Assembly (NCBI GenBank): GCA_024291935.2
Contig: CM044312.1
Location: 46,568,001 to 46,632,000, forward strand
DNA from: Okapia johnstoni
Taxonomy: Eukaryota; Chordata; Mammalia; Artiodactyla; Giraffidae
Length of the DNA stretch: 64,000 nt
Direction: 5' to 3'
Part shown: piece by piece, positions 36,001-51,000 of the stretch
How positions within the stretch are numbered: position 1 is the first letter of the stretch
Layout: each line of letters begins with the position of its first letter
Made by a program: the position numbers and the translations under genes
The notes under the pieces: model-generated
What the model was told of the DNA's origin: nothing
The model's input: the letters and a program-made list of their open reading frames with translations, nothing else
The model's database searches: none

Positions 36001-39000
36001 CTTAGAAATACAATTAGGAATGATAAACACTGAATAAAGGGAAGAGTAGAATAAAGTAGTTAAAATTACTTTTTAAAAACCAGAATTCAGTGAAATAAGA
36101 TGTAATATAATTTTGAAATCATTGATGACATCATTGATGTGAGAAATGCAATAAATTATCCTAAAAACCACCTAATTAAAAAAAATTGGCACAGTCTTAA
36201 GCTAAGAAAAAAAGTTTAAGTGTAGAACAGTGTAATTTAGAGATACAAATGGATTTAAGACAATAGTCAAAAACACTGGAAAAACTAGTCACCTAGTAAT
36301 TGACTTGTTTATTTAATATTTTCTTAAGAAAATTTATTGACAAACTTGCACAGATTATGGTTATATATATATCACAATCTCACATTGTTACTAGTTGGAA
36401 ATGCTTATGCTCATCGACAGGATTGACCTGTTGTTCCCTAAAGATGGAGTCTATTCCACTCTTTTTTTTAACTTAATTTTTATTGTAGTGTAGTTGATTC
36501 ACAATGTTATGTTAGTTTCAGGTATATAGCAAAGTCAGTTGGTTACACATATATCTACTTTTTCTTTTTTAGATTCTTTTCCCATGTAGTCCATTACACG
36601 GATATAGTAATGTATATGTCAGTCTTAACCTCTCAATTTATCCCCCTCCCCCAATTATTCTTTTGTGCAGCAAGACCTAGAACAGTTGCTTAATAATTGT
36701 TAATTGAACCATTTTATACTCCAGTGGAGTGATTGTATATTGTACACTTGAGCAGAGGTGATATACAGATAGGGCTCAAACAAAAAAGATTACTTTAACC
36801 TTATTCTGTTTGAGGATTGCTTGAGTTAGAGAGTAAACATAATATCAAGCAATGTGTGCAGTTGTTTATTTCCTTATGGGTTAGTAGCTTGGTTGTGTCC
36901 TACTCTTTGCGACCCCATGGACTATAACCCACCAGGTTCCTCTGCCCATGGGATTCTCCAGGCAAGAATATTGGAGTGGGTTGCCATGTCCTTCTCCTTG
37001 TCTCCTTATAAACATCTGTAAAGTCTTTTGTCCTTATTACTATTAGCCTTTTTAGTTTAAAATACACAGTTTTATTCCTGGGGAATACTTGCAGTCCTGC
37101 AGTAGGAGTATCCTACGGTAGGGGTAGATACTCTATTTGGTTAAAGAACCATTTTTTGTGGGGGGTCGGGGGGAGGGTGGTGTAACATGTGGAATCTTAG
37201 TTCCCTGACCAGTGATTGAATCCGTGGTTCTCTCAGTGGAAGCTCGGAGTCTTTTAACCATTGGACCTCCAGGGAATTCTAAGGAACCACTTTTTAAATT
37301 TGAGCTTTTTAAACAGGTATACCCAAGTATTGTAAATGTTATAATAAAATCTCATTATATGTGCCTAGCTTGAATATTAGGACATCCAGGTAAATTTTTA
37401 ATCCAGTTGTTGTAACTCTCTTGCTGTCCTTTGTATAGTTCTAACCCTTTCCTTTCTACTCTTCACACATTTCTCTTGCTGTTACCTGAATTTGGCAGTT
37501 TTCCAAAATGGCCCATTACAACCTGCACTTAGCCTATGAGATCAAGAATACCCTCAAGTATGGCCTTTGATGTTAGGCTCTGTTCACCTTGAAATCCAAA
37601 GGGAAGAATGGATGATTCAGAGAGTAGGAATGGCTGAAAGAGATGCCTTCAGTTGTGTGAAATTACTCATGTACATCAGATCATTTCTCTGGTTCAGTTG
37701 AGTATTACCTGAAATTTAAACAGTCTTAGGTTCTATCTGCTGTCCAGGTGACGGGGTTAAGCACTATAGATAAGACTAAAGATTATTCTGACAGACTTGG
37801 TTTGAGAAAGTGGTAGACTGAGGTCAGGGGATTAATGAAGCAAAATTTGTAGGAGATTGTGGCTAAGGTACCCAGAAGAAATCTTTGGAAGTTTATGGCA
37901 ACTCATAAATCTTGGTGACAGTCACTAATCACGAAGGGGACTTCTTCCTTGCTGCTATTCGTCCATTGGAATATACAATCTGGGAAAATAAGGTATGTGG
38001 AAGTGATTTTTTTTTAAGTTATTCTATAGAAAATGGTGACAAAAAGACTTAGAATGATATTTGTTGCATAATAGATTCTCACTAACTTCAGCTAATATTG
38101 TTGTATTAATTTTCATAATCAGGTCAGTTCAGTCGCTCAGTCGTGTCCGACTCTTTGCGACCCCATGAATTGCAGCACGCCAGGCCTCTCTGTCCATCAC
38201 TAACTCCCTGAGTCTACCCAAACCCATGTCCATCGAGTCAGTGATGCCATCCAACCATCTCATCCTCTGTCGTCCCCTTCTCCTCCTGCCTCCAATCCTT
38301 CCCAGCATTAGGGTCTTTTCCAATGAGTCAGCTCTTCGCATGAGATGGCCAAAGTCCTGGAGTTTCAGCTTCAACATCAATCCTTCCAATGAACACCCAG
38401 GACTGATCTCCTTTAGGATGGACTGGTTGGGTCTCCTTGCAGTCCAAGGGACTCTCAAGAGTCTTCTCCAACACCACAGTTCAAAAGCATCAATTCTTCG
38501 ACGCTCAGCTTTCTTCACCGTCCAACTCTCACATCCATACATGACCACTGGAAAAACCATAGCCTTGACTAGACGGACCTTTGTTGGCAAAGTAACGTCT
38601 CTGCTTTTAAATAAGCTATCTAGGTTGGTCGTAACCTTCCTTCCAAGGATTTAAGCGTCTTTTAATTTCATGGCTGCAATCACCATCAGCAGTGGTTTTG
38701 GAGCCCCCAAAAATAAAGTCTGACACTGTTTCCACTGTTTCCCCATCTATTTCTCATGAAGTGATGGGACCAGATGCCATGATCTTAGTTTTCTGAACGT
38801 TGAGCTTTAAGCCAACTTTTTCACTCTCCTCTTTCACTTTCATCAAGAGGCTCTTTAGTTCTTCTTCACTTTCTGCCATAAGGGTGATGTCATCTGCATA
38901 TCTGAGGTTATTGATATTTCTCCCAGCAATCTTGATTCCAGCTTGTGTTTCTTCCAGCCCAGCATTTCTCATGATGTACTCTGCATAGAAGTTAAATAAG

Positions 39001-42000
39001 CAGGGTGACAATACACAGCCTTGACCTACTCCTTTTCCTGTTTGGAACCAGTCTGTTGTTCCATGTCCAGTTCTAACTGTTGCTTCCTGACCTGCATACA
39101 GATTTCTCAGGAGGCAGGTCAGGTGGTCTGGTATTCCCATCTCTTGAAGAATTTTCCACAGTTTGTTGTGATCCACACAGTCCAAGGCTTTGGCATAGTC
39201 AGTAAAGCAGAAATAGATGTTTTTCTGGAACTCTCTTGCTTTTTTGATGATCCAGCGGATGTTGGCAATTTGATCACTGGTTCCTCTGCCTTTTCTAAAA
39301 CCAGCTTGAACATCTGGAAGTTCACAGTTCACTTATTGCTGAAGCCTGGCTTGGAGAATTTTGAGCATTACTTTACTAGCATGTGAGATGAGTGCAATTG
39401 TGCGGTAGTTTGAGCATTCTTTGGCATTGCCTTTCTTTGGGATTGGAATGAAAACTGACCTTTTCCAGTCCTGTGGCCACTGCTGAGTTTTCCAGATTTG
39501 CTGGCGTATCGAGTGCAGTGATTTCAGAGTCCATGAAAATAAAGACAGTTACTGTTTCCATTTTCTCCATCTATTTGCCATGAAGGGATGGGACCAGATG
39601 CCATGATCTTAGTTTGTTGAATGTTGAGTTTTAAGCCAGCTTTTTCATTCTCCTCTTTCACCTTCATCAAGAGGCTTTTAGTTCCTCTTCATTTCTGCCA
39701 TAAGGGTGGTGTCATGTTTAACTGAGGTTATTGATAACTTCTGGCAATCTTGATTCCAGCTTGTGCTTCATTGAGCCCAGCATTTCTCATGATGTACTCT
39801 GCATCTGAATTAAATAAGCAGGGTCACAATATGTATAGCTTTGATGTACTCTTTTCCCAATTTTGAACGAGTCACTTGTTCCATGTCCTGTTCTACTGTT
39901 GCTTCTTAACCTGCATACAGGTTTCTCAGGAGGCAGGTAAGGTGGTCTGGTATTCCCATCTCTTTAAGAATTTTCCATAGTTGTGATCCACAGTCTGAGG
40001 CTTTAGTGTAAATGAATCAGAAGTAGATGTTTTTCTAAAATTCTCTTGCTTTTTCGATGATCCAGTGGATGTTGGCAATTTGATCTCTGATTTGTCTGTC
40101 TTTTCTGAAATCCAGCTTTGTACATCTTGTACAGGTAGAATTTTTAAACTTTTTATGCATTTATATTTAGTCTTTATCTTTATACTGAAGTATAGTTGAT
40201 TTTCAGTGTTGTGTTAACTTCAGGTGTATAGCGAAGTGATTCAGTTACACATACACATATATCCATTCTTTTCAGATTCTTTTCCCATATAAATTATTAC
40301 AGAATATTGAGTAGAGTTCCCTCTACTATATAGTAGGTCCTTATTGATTATCTGTTTTATAAATAGTAGTGTGTATATGTTAATCCCAACCTAATTTATC
40401 CCTCCTCCCATCATTTACTCTTTGGTAACCTTGAATTTGTTTTTGAAGTCTGAATCTGTTTCTGTTTTGTATGTTAATTTGTGTCATCTTTTTTTATTCC
40501 ACATATAAATTGTATTTCCTCTGTCTACTTACTTAGTATAATAATCTCTACGTCCATCTGTGTTGCTGCAAATGGCATTATTTCATTTTTTTTATGGCTA
40601 CTGTTCCATTGTATGTATGTGTATTTATGCCACATGTTTTTTATCCATCCTCCATTGATGGATATTAGTTGGCTTCCATGTTTTGACTATTGTAAATACT
40701 GTTGCAGTGAACATTTGGGTGCAGTGTATCTTTGATTTATATTAGTGGATCATATGATAGTTCTATTTTAATTTTTTTTAAGGAACCCTCATACTGTTTC
40801 TTCAGTCGAATTTGGTATTCTAGTTGATTTCAAAAAAGAGTGTTTGAGAAAAGCCAGATTGTATCACATGAGTCAGATTTATTTTAAGTTTCTTCTAGCA
40901 ATTTCCATAAATGACATGATCCTTTTGCCAGTGACTTGCCATTAGAGTATTGAGATACTAATTTACTAAAATTCACTGTTGTATATATTTGAATCCAGAA
41001 AACAATACTTTTTTCTAGATAATTTTCAGTGATACTGTGAAGACACAGTATCTTCACATGTATTTATTTGTAGTCAGAGTTAATTTTGTCCTTTTTTAAC
41101 ACGGGAATAAATATGTTGTTACTTAAGATGTCTTTAGTGGGTATTTAGCCACAGAATCACATAAGTGAATAACAGTTTCACAGTCTTTTTGTCTGGTTGT
41201 TCATAATTGAGAATTGAGGGAAATTGGTAACAGTGGGTCATGGTGATGTGATCCTTCAATTTAGAAGGAGAAGTCTGCTGCATAAATCTGATATGCTCAA
41301 ATCTCTTAATCTCCTTTTGCCTCCTTTGTAGTTACTGTTCTTATCTTGGTGCACAGTGCAGCTGACTTACTCTTCTCTTTAAGTTTTCTCTGTTTAAATA
41401 TTAGGTTTATTGTGCTCTTTTGACATAATTTGCAAATACTGACCAAATGAATATTTATTTCAAATTTCAAGTGGTTTTTGAAGACTGTGTTGCAGATTTT
41501 ACTCTTTTAAAAATATTTTGTATATGCATTTCTATATAGTTTTTTTAAAGAAAGCATGGTTCTTAGTTATTTGTATGTACACTAAGGGCTTTGATGTCAT
41601 TTTCATGCTAAGGAAGACTTAGACACATTGAAAATGCTTGTCCTTCATTTCAGATATGAATGCTACATGCTTGCAGAATAATAATCCCCACTTTGGTATT
41701 TTATGCCTTTTATAGTGCGCTTGGAAGCTGAGAAGCTCTTAAGTGTTTTTTAAGGTTCCACAAAAAGGTTCTGAGACTCTCTCAAGTTACAATTAGAATT
41801 AATTTGTGATTCACTGTAGAGTTAACTAGGGCCTCCCTTGTGACTCAGCTGGTGAAGAATCCACCTGCAATGCGGGAGACCTGGGTTCAATCCCTGGGTT
41901 GGGAAGATCCCCTGGAGAAGGGAAAGGCTACCCACTCTAGTATTCTGGTCTAGAGAATTCCATGGACTGTATAGTCCATGGGGTCGCAAAGAGTCGGACA

Positions 42001-45000
42001 CAATTGAGTGACTTCCACTTTCTGTAGAGTTAACTGACTCATAGATAAAGCAGTTAGTTTGTGTTTTGCATTTAGTTGCTTTTGAATCTTTTCTAGTTAT
42101 TCTCTTACACATTTTTTTTTTTAAGAATGTTATTTAGCCACTATAGAACTTCATTAATTACAGAATCAGAAACTAGGTTTTGCCTGTGGACAACCTAATT
42201 TTCTTCCTAGGAAGAAATAACCTGGAGAAATTAAGAAATACTTAATCTGTAGCCTGTTCAGAGAGAGCATTTGGTAAAAATAAAAAGAAAATGTAAAAAG
42301 CTGTTTAGAAACCTCTCCTTATAAATTAGCAAGACAAATACTGAAAATGTCAAATTTTAAAGAATCATTGGATAGTGACAACTGTTACAGCTGAGGGAGT
42401 AAATATTACCTGTTTTCTCTGGGATTACGGCATTGAAATCAGAATAGCATTTAGTTTTTCATAAGTCTTTGGTTTATGTTGCAATTCAGTAAGGCAAGCA
42501 ATTTTGAGCAAAATTAAAACCAGTAGACTGTATCTGACCATTGTTGTGATACGCTTCTTAACGAATTATGTTGTTCTTATATGCAGTAATGTAATTTTCA
42601 TATTCTAGTAAGATAATTAAAATGATATTCTACCTGTAAGTAAAAAATTTTGCTGTTACTTGATGAAAATAATTAATTTTCATTAGCATATAGATACTGT
42701 AGATAGCATATTTTCATTGGCATATAGATGCTTCATAACATTTGATACATTTAAATTGGCAGAATGGTGATTTTCTTTAGCTTTTGTTGTTGGGTTGATG
42801 GGTAGTACTTTCATTAATAGGAAATTTTAATATTAATTTTTAATAAGCACAATTTGTCTTAATTTATTAGTTCTTTGTATAGTTTCCCATAACTGTGTGG
42901 AAACCTCCAATGCACTATATATTCGATTCTCATAATTTTATAAACTAGGTGGTAAAGGCCTTATTATCTCCTTTTTGCACATTATAAAACAAGCCTAGGG
43001 AGAGGCTTGATCAAAGTCTTGTAAGTTAGCTAATTGTCTTAATTGATGTGATAAAATTTTTTAGTTATCTGTTTAAGATGGTAAAGAATCTGCCTGCAAG
43101 GTGAGAGACTTGAGTTCAGTGCTTGGGTCAGGAAGATCCTCTGGAGAAGGAAGTGACTTCCCACTCCAGTATTCTTTGATGGAGAATTCCATGAACAGAG
43201 GAGCCTGGTGGGCTACAGTCAATGGGGTTGCAAAGATTCAGACATGATTAAGCAATTAACACTTTCACAGTACCCATTGTACTTTCATAATTATCAGTGG
43301 TGCTTAGTGACTTATGCTAGAAGTGGGTGTTAACCTTGGTTAGTATCATGAAACCTGTTTTGTCATTGGAGTAACAGTGGAAAGCAAGATGTAAAAAAAA
43401 AAAAAAAAAAAACCAAAGTGACTAATTTTCAAGTTTCTTCCTCACTTTCATTGCCTGCCCTCTGGTGGAGAAATTCCTGAAATCAACCCACAGAGTGTGT
43501 GAAAAGTTAGTAATTGTTTAATTTAGTATTTAAAAAGTTTATTGTATGTTATCATTTCAGGTTTAGTGTTTATTCTTATAAAGTTTGGAGGGGACAAGTG
43601 AAGGATTAGAATTTTAAGGATAGATTTATTATAAATATACAGATTTATATTTCTGATTATGTTTCTGTTTCTCAAAATATTTTATTATTGTTTCTAAGGC
43701 TCTTACTGAAGTCTCACAAAGTTTAAAAATGGAAAATGAAGAATTTAAGAAGAGATACAATGATGCTACGTCCAAAGCTCTCCAGCTTGAGGAAGATATT
43801 GTGTCAGTGACTCATAAAGCAATTGAAAAAGAAACTGAATTAGACAGGTATTTCTAATATTTTAAAAACATCTTCATGTTTTAAAAATGTCTTAAGAAAG
43901 TTGTTTTTGTTTATGTTAATATTATTTGACTTTAACTCAGTTTAAAGGACAAACTCAAAAAGGCACAGTGTGAAAGAGAACAACTTGAATGTCAGTTGAA
44001 GACAGAAAAGGATGAGAAGGAACTTTATAAGGTAATTTATTCTTTACATTTTTATTAGTTATCTTTTGCTTTGTAGCATATTGCCCCAAAACTTAGTGTT
44101 CAGGAACTTGGGAGCAATTTAGCTGAGTGGTTCTGGCTCAGAGTCTCTTGTGTATTTGTAATCAAGATGTTGGCAAGGGCTGAAGTCAGCTAAAGGCTCA
44201 GTTAGAACTGGAGGATGTGCTATCACAGTGGCTCACTTACATGACTTTTGGCAGGAGGCCCTTCAGTTTCTTGGAATGTTGCCTCTTCAGTGGCTACTTG
44301 AATGTCCCCACTATATGGCAATCAACTTCCCTCAGAGTGAGCCATACTAGGGAGAGCAAGGAGGAAATCAGTGCATATTATGACCTGGTCTGCAAGTTGT
44401 GCACTGATGCTTCTTCTTTATCTTACTAATTAGAAGCAAGTCACTCCAGCTGATACTGGAGAGGAGAATTAGGCTCCACTTCTTTAAGAGAGGAGAATCA
44501 AAAAATTTAGGGATATATTTTAAAACTACCTCATTGTGTGTAGTCCCTAAAAGTTTTCTGGAAGTTACTGGTGTTTTAGATGCTTAGCAGGTAACGTATA
44601 ATAAGTCAGAGATTTTTAATGGTAACAAGATACCTGTTGATCAGGATTTGTGCAACTAATTTTCCTCTTTTAAGAATATATAAACATTAGTGAGAGGATT
44701 AATTTATTTCAGTGATGATCATATTTTAGAGTTTGCCTTTTGGAATTATCTAAGAGACTTTCATTTAAAAAAAAAGATTCTGTAGACAAATCTTCAAGTT
44801 TTTTCTCCTTTCCTGTTTTAAGCAACTCTAAAATAGGATAGTGAGCATTAGTTGTCAATATTGTGGATACATATTGGGACTTAAGCAGTTCCTGAAGGCA
44901 GTTCCAGATTAGGAATTTCAAGAACATTCTGAGTTAAGTGTTACTTGGATAGATTTAATCACTTTATTAATTAGAAGAGAACAGCACTCATTTATATGAT

Positions 45001-48000
45001 TATGGTATATGTTAAAAATAAAGCATAACTTCATATATTCAGTATTTGAGTCTCATCTCAATTTGCACTAAAAATGTAGAATATGATTTATTTATTGCCA
45101 GTAAGTTTTTCCCTCCTTCTTTTTAAAAAATAACTATTCACTTATTTATATCTGTTGATAAGCTAGGTGCCATCATCAGGTACCCAAGTATGAAATTCCA
45201 AATCTTTTCTGAGAATCCCCTCTTTTTTTCCTTCATTTTTATTGAGATACCATTGACATACAGTACTGTATAAGTTTATGGCTTAAGCATAATGGTGAAT
45301 ATCATGGAATGATTACCACAATAATTTTAGTGAACATTCATCATCTCAAATAAATATAAAAGATTGTTGTTTCCCCTTGTGATGGGAACTCTAAGGATTT
45401 ACTCTCAATGACTTTCATATATAACTTACAGTGGTGTTAATTTTAGTTATCATGTGATATGTTAACATCCCTAGTACTTATTTATCTTTTAACTGGAAGT
45501 TTGTACCTTTTGATTACTTTTATCTAACACCCCCTCCCTTCATCCTCTGTCTCAGGTAACTGCAAATCTGACCTGTTTTTTTTCCTTGAGTGTGTTTTTG
45601 AAGTTTAATTTGACCCATACAGAACTATATTTAGTTCTGGGTGGACAGTATTGTGATTTAATATTTTTATACATTTCAAGATAATCACCACAATAAGTCT
45701 AGCTACCACCTGTCATCATACAAAGGTATTGCATGATTATTGACTATATTCCACATGCTGTATATTTCATACCTGTGACTGATTCTGTTTTTATAACTGG
45801 AAATGTGTACTTGTAAATCTTCCTCACTTGTTTCTCTAATCCCCCAGCCAGCAACCACTTGTTTGTTCTCTTCATCTGTCATTCTTTCTTATGTTCATTT
45901 ATTCTCTCTTTTAGATAACACACGTAAATGAAGTAGTATGGTATTTGTCTTTGATTTATTTCACTTAGGTCCTTCCATGTTGTTGCAGATGGCAAAGTTT
46001 TTCTTTTCTTATGGCTGAGTAATATACCTGTGTGTGTGTGTACACATATGCACAGCATCTTCTTTATCCTTTCATCTGTTGATGGGCACTTAGGTTGCTT
46101 TCATATCTTGGCTATTGTAGATAATACTGCAGTGAACATAGGGGTACTTCTGTCTTCTCAAATTAGCGTTTTGTTTTCTTCAGATAAATATCCAGGAGTG
46201 GAATTGCTGGATCATATGGTTCTACTTTTTACCTTTTTGAGGAATCTCCCTACTGTTTCTCCATAGTGACTGCACCAATTTACATTCCCACCAGCAGTGC
46301 AGGGGGGTTCCCTTTTCTCCACATTCTTGCCAATGCTTGTTATTTATTGTCTTTTTTTGTTAGTAGCCATTCTCAAGACTGAGGTGATGTATCATTGAGG
46401 TGAGGTGTTTGATTTGTATTTCCATGATGATTAATGATCTTGAACATGTTTTCACTTACCTGTTGATCTTCTGTATGTCTTCTTTGGAGAAATGCCTGTT
46501 CAGGTTCTCTGCCTGTTTTTCAGTCAGGCTTGTGTTTTTGATATTGAGTTGTATGGGCTCTTTGTGTATTTTACATATTAACTCCATGTTGGTTGGATAC
46601 ATCATTTCAGATATCTTTTCTCATTCAGTAGGTGTCCTTTTCATTTTGTTGATAGTTTCCTTTGCTGGGGAAAGGCTTTTTAGTTTGATGTAGTACCATT
46701 TGTTTTATTTTTGCCTTTGATTCCCTTGCCTGAGGAGGCATATGCAAAAATTTTTGCCAAGACTGATATCAAACAATATACTGTCTTTGTTTTCTTCTAG
46801 AAGTTTTATGGCTTCAGGTTTTACATTTAAGTCTTTAATCCATTTTGAGTTTATTTTTATATATATGGTGTGAGAAAGTAGTTCAGTTTGATTCTTTTGC
46901 ATGTAGCTGTCTAGTTTCCCCAACACTATTTGTTGAAGAAATTTTCTTTTCCCTGTTGTGATATTCTTGCCTCCTTTGTCATAGACTCACTGCTTATATA
47001 AGTGTGGGTTCATTTCTGGGCTCTCTGTTCTGTTTCATGGATCAGTGTGTCTGGTTTTTTCCACTACCATACTGTTTTGATTACTCTAGCTTTGTAGTAT
47101 ACCAAGTATAGTTATTGTGATATACTGCCTTAAAAAAAAAAAAAAAAGATTATATGATCATCTCAATAGATGCAGGAAAAGCTATTGTCAAAATTCAACA
47201 TATGTTTGTGATAAAACCTCTCAACAAAGTGGTTAAGAAAGAACATACCTCAACATAATAAAAGTCATATACTACAAGGCCACAGCTAACATCATAATGT
47301 ACTCCGCGGCGAAAAGCTTGAAAAGTACTTCCTCCAAAATCAGGAACAAGACAAAAATACCCACTCTCATCACTTTTATTCAACATAGTATTGGAAGTCA
47401 TAGCCGTCGCGATTAGACAAAGAAAGAAAAGGAATTCAAATTGCAAAGGAAGTAGTAAAACTGTCACTATTTGCAGATGACATTATACAGAAAATCCTAA
47501 AGATGCCACTGAAAACCTGCTGTTCATCATTGGGTTTGGTCAGGTTGCAAGATACAAAAATAATATACAGAATAATAATCATCATCTGCATTTCTTTATA
47601 CTAACAACAAACTCTTGGAAAGAGAAATTAAGAAAACAATCCCATTTACAGTCAAAAAGGATAAAATGTCTAGGAATAAATCTAATGAGTAAAAGCCCTG
47701 TAGTGAGAAAACAGACACTGATGAACACATATGGAAAGATACACTGTGCTCATGGATTGGAAGAATTAACATTGTTAAAATGACCATATTACCCAAGGCA
47801 ATCTATAGATTCAGTGCATTTCTATCAAAATACCAATGATATTTTTCACAGAACTAGAACAAATAATTCTAAAATCTGTATGGAAAAACAAAAGACCCTG
47901 AATAGTCAAAACAGTCTGGAGAAAAACAGCTGGAGGTATCAAGCTCCCTTATTTCAAACTATACCACAAAGCTACAGTTGTTTCCCTCTTATTTGGGGGG

Positions 48001-51000
48001 GCGGGGGTGGTTAATTCCTTTTTAATCTTTAAAAATTTTTGCTTTGAAAATTCCACTCTGTACCTCATTGCAGAACATAGAAACATTTTGCATGTTTATG
48101 GGTTATACCCATTCTATGTCTTGGAACAACCATCTTCAGAGCATGAGAGAGAGAGAGTATGTGTGTGTGAGAGAGAAGAGAGAACAGGAAATAAAATAGT
48201 AAAGACACACTGGTAGATGATTTTATGGTTTGACTCTAAGGAGTAGTGCTCACATAGAATATTTGGGTTTTGAACAGATTTTTTGAAAAAGGGAAATATT
48301 ACTGATATCTAAGGAAAGTTGTAGTTGCATACTGCAGTTGAAAGTTGCAGTGTGCAGTTGCGTATAGTACTTTTTTAAAACTACTTTCAAATGCAGTTTA
48401 AATTTTAAAGATACTTGTACTCTTTATAGTGAATCAGTTATAGAATTTGATTTGCATATGTACTGTGAATAGCAGCAGCCAAAGTTCCTGGGAAAAATCA
48501 ATATAGTTGGGTTAATTAGTCAATAAATGTATTTTTAGGCACATAGGAAGTAAATGACATAGTACTCTTTCCATAAGCAAGACGTTTAATTGCTTAAGGT
48601 ATCGTTCTTGAATGTACTTTGTATTTCTTGAATCTGGTCATGCTTTTATATATGAATATGCCTATAACACGTTTCCCCAAAAGAACAACCAAATTCATTT
48701 GTAATTTTAATGAGAACTAACGTAAAATTAGTAAAAGGGAAGATTTTAGAGATCAGGTAATGTTAGACCTTAGAATTAATCTCTGTGGAAAACTAAAACA
48801 ACAATAGCAAAACTCAGAAAAGCTGTGTTCTGCTTCCATATACTTGGGTAATCACTTGGCAAACTTTGCTTTCCTGACTCCTTGCTTAGTGAGTCTTTCC
48901 TTTCCTTGATCATATTTGGGTTAGAGATAAATAGTGATACTTTACATTATTGAGTAACTTAGGTTGTGGAGTTAGAAAGAATATTCTTGACATTTGCAAT
49001 CACTGTTTCAGGTACATTTGAAGAATACAGAAATAGAAAATACCAAGCTTGTGTCAGAGGTCCAGACTTTAAAGAATTTAGATGGGAACAAAGAAAACAT
49101 GATTACTCATTTCAAAGAAGAGATTAGCAGACTACAGTTCTCTTTGGCTGAAAAGGAGAATCTGCAAAGGACCTTCTTGCTTACAACCTCAAGTAAGGTA
49201 AGTACTTTTGCAATATGCATTTGAAGATTGTAAAGTATTATTTCTATTAAATGTATACAGTGTGGTTTTTATTTTTACTCTTTATTCCTCTCAACTTCTG
49301 TTTTGGAAAAAGTTCAGACTTATAGAAGAGTTGAAAGAACAGAAAAATTAATACATATATCCTTCAGTATTTTGCCACCTTTATCTCCCCCATTTTTATG
49401 CCCCCCACAAGCCATTTGAAAGTCAGTTGTAGGCATTGACATTTCATCCTAAATATTTTTGAAAGCCTCTCTTATCAACAGTTATATTCTTCTGTAGATT
49501 CATAATACCTAAGAAATTTCATATTGATATGATAATAGTCATACTTGTATATGGGGCTTCCCAGGTGGTGCTAGTGGTAAAGAATCCATCTACCAGTGCA
49601 GGAGACGCAAGACGTGGGTTTGATCCCTGGGTTGGGAAGATCCCCTAGAGTATAGGAAATGGCACCCCACTCTAGTATTCTTGCCTGGAAAAATTCCAGG
49701 TCCAGAGGATCTTGGTGGTCCATGGGGTCACAAAAGAGTTGGACATGACTGAGCACACGTGTGCACACGCAGGCACACACATACGTATGTAGTTTTAGTC
49801 CACATTGAAACTAGTCCACTTATATTTTTGTATAGCCTTTAAAATTTCTTGATCCTGGGTAGTCAGAGATCATACATTAATGACTATTGTTATGTTCTTG
49901 GTCTGCTTTAATACAGAACAGTGTCCTTATACCTTTTGTCTGTGATGACATTGATAGTTTTGAAGAATTCAGACTTGTCTGAGAGAGTGTTCTATATTCT
50001 AGTTTTGTCTATTGTTTCCTCATGAGTAGATTCCAGTTAGATATTTTTGGCAAGAAAAAGATGTTTTGTACATTCTGTTGCAGTTACATCAGAAGTCATA
50101 TAATACCAATTCCTTTCTTTCTGATGTTAAGTTTAATCTGTTGTTTAAAGTTACGTCTGCTTATCTCTACGTTACATTGGTGTCTTTCCTTCTTTGTGAT
50201 TTATTGAATAATCTGTGGGAAAGTACTTCGAGATCATGTGAACATCTTACTCCACAATACTCTTTGACCAGTGTTTTTTATACTTCGATGATCCTTACCT
50301 GGATCAGTTATTACATTAATGATTGCAAAGTGGTGATTTAAAAAATTGTTATTCCCTCTATATTTATTAGTAGGTATTCTTTTATAATGAGGTGGTTCCC
50401 TTTTGTCCTATTTCCTTTTTTTTTTTAATCACTATAGACTCCTTGATTATTATTATTTTGTTCAGTATATTATACATTATACATCATCATTCTTTTTTAT
50501 ACTCAGGTTGTCCTATAGCTAGGGGTGGGGGAGCCTTTTCAGACCTACATTTGTATCTTTCTGATAATATTTCCCTTAATGCTTTGAATACTTCCTTGTT
50601 TTGTGGTTAGAACTTTGTGTTAGGTTTTAGTTTTAGGTTCAGACCTAAATCTTATATTACCAATTTCTCCAAAGAGCCTGATTTTTTTTTTTTTTTTTTT
50701 TTTACATTCTAGAAAGGTATTTCGAAACCAAGAACTGAATCCTCGAGCTACTTTGTACTTTAATTAGATATTTTAAGTCTTAAATTTATATTGGTATCTC
50801 CAATTCAAATCCAGTACTTCCTAGGGGTCTTCTTTATCTTCCTCCTTTCCATACTTACGTATACCTTCTCCCAGCTTCCAAAAGTGAATGTGAAAGTCAC
50901 TCAGTTTTGTCCGACTCTTTGCGACCCCATGGACTATACATTCCATGGAATTTTCCAGGCCAGAATACTGGAGTGGGTACCCTTTCCCTTCTCCAGGGGA

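Larger units (their letters stand above)
35708..43698 (+). other. TAX1BP1 intron 5
   Basis: GT at 35708 and AG at 43698. It holds L1 and BovB fragments, SINEs and a MIR. Stretches 35720-36450, 37290-38110, 40860-41810 and 42040-42900 contain nothing I can name. An A19 run lies near 43393-43411. Confidence 0.85.
44032..49011 (+). other. TAX1BP1 intron 7
   Basis: GT at 44032 and AG at 49011. It contains an unassigned old repeat (44060-44530), the inverted L1 (45215-47978) and a GA/GT simple repeat. Stretches 44540-45210 and 48200-49000 hold nothing I can name. Confidence 0.85.
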
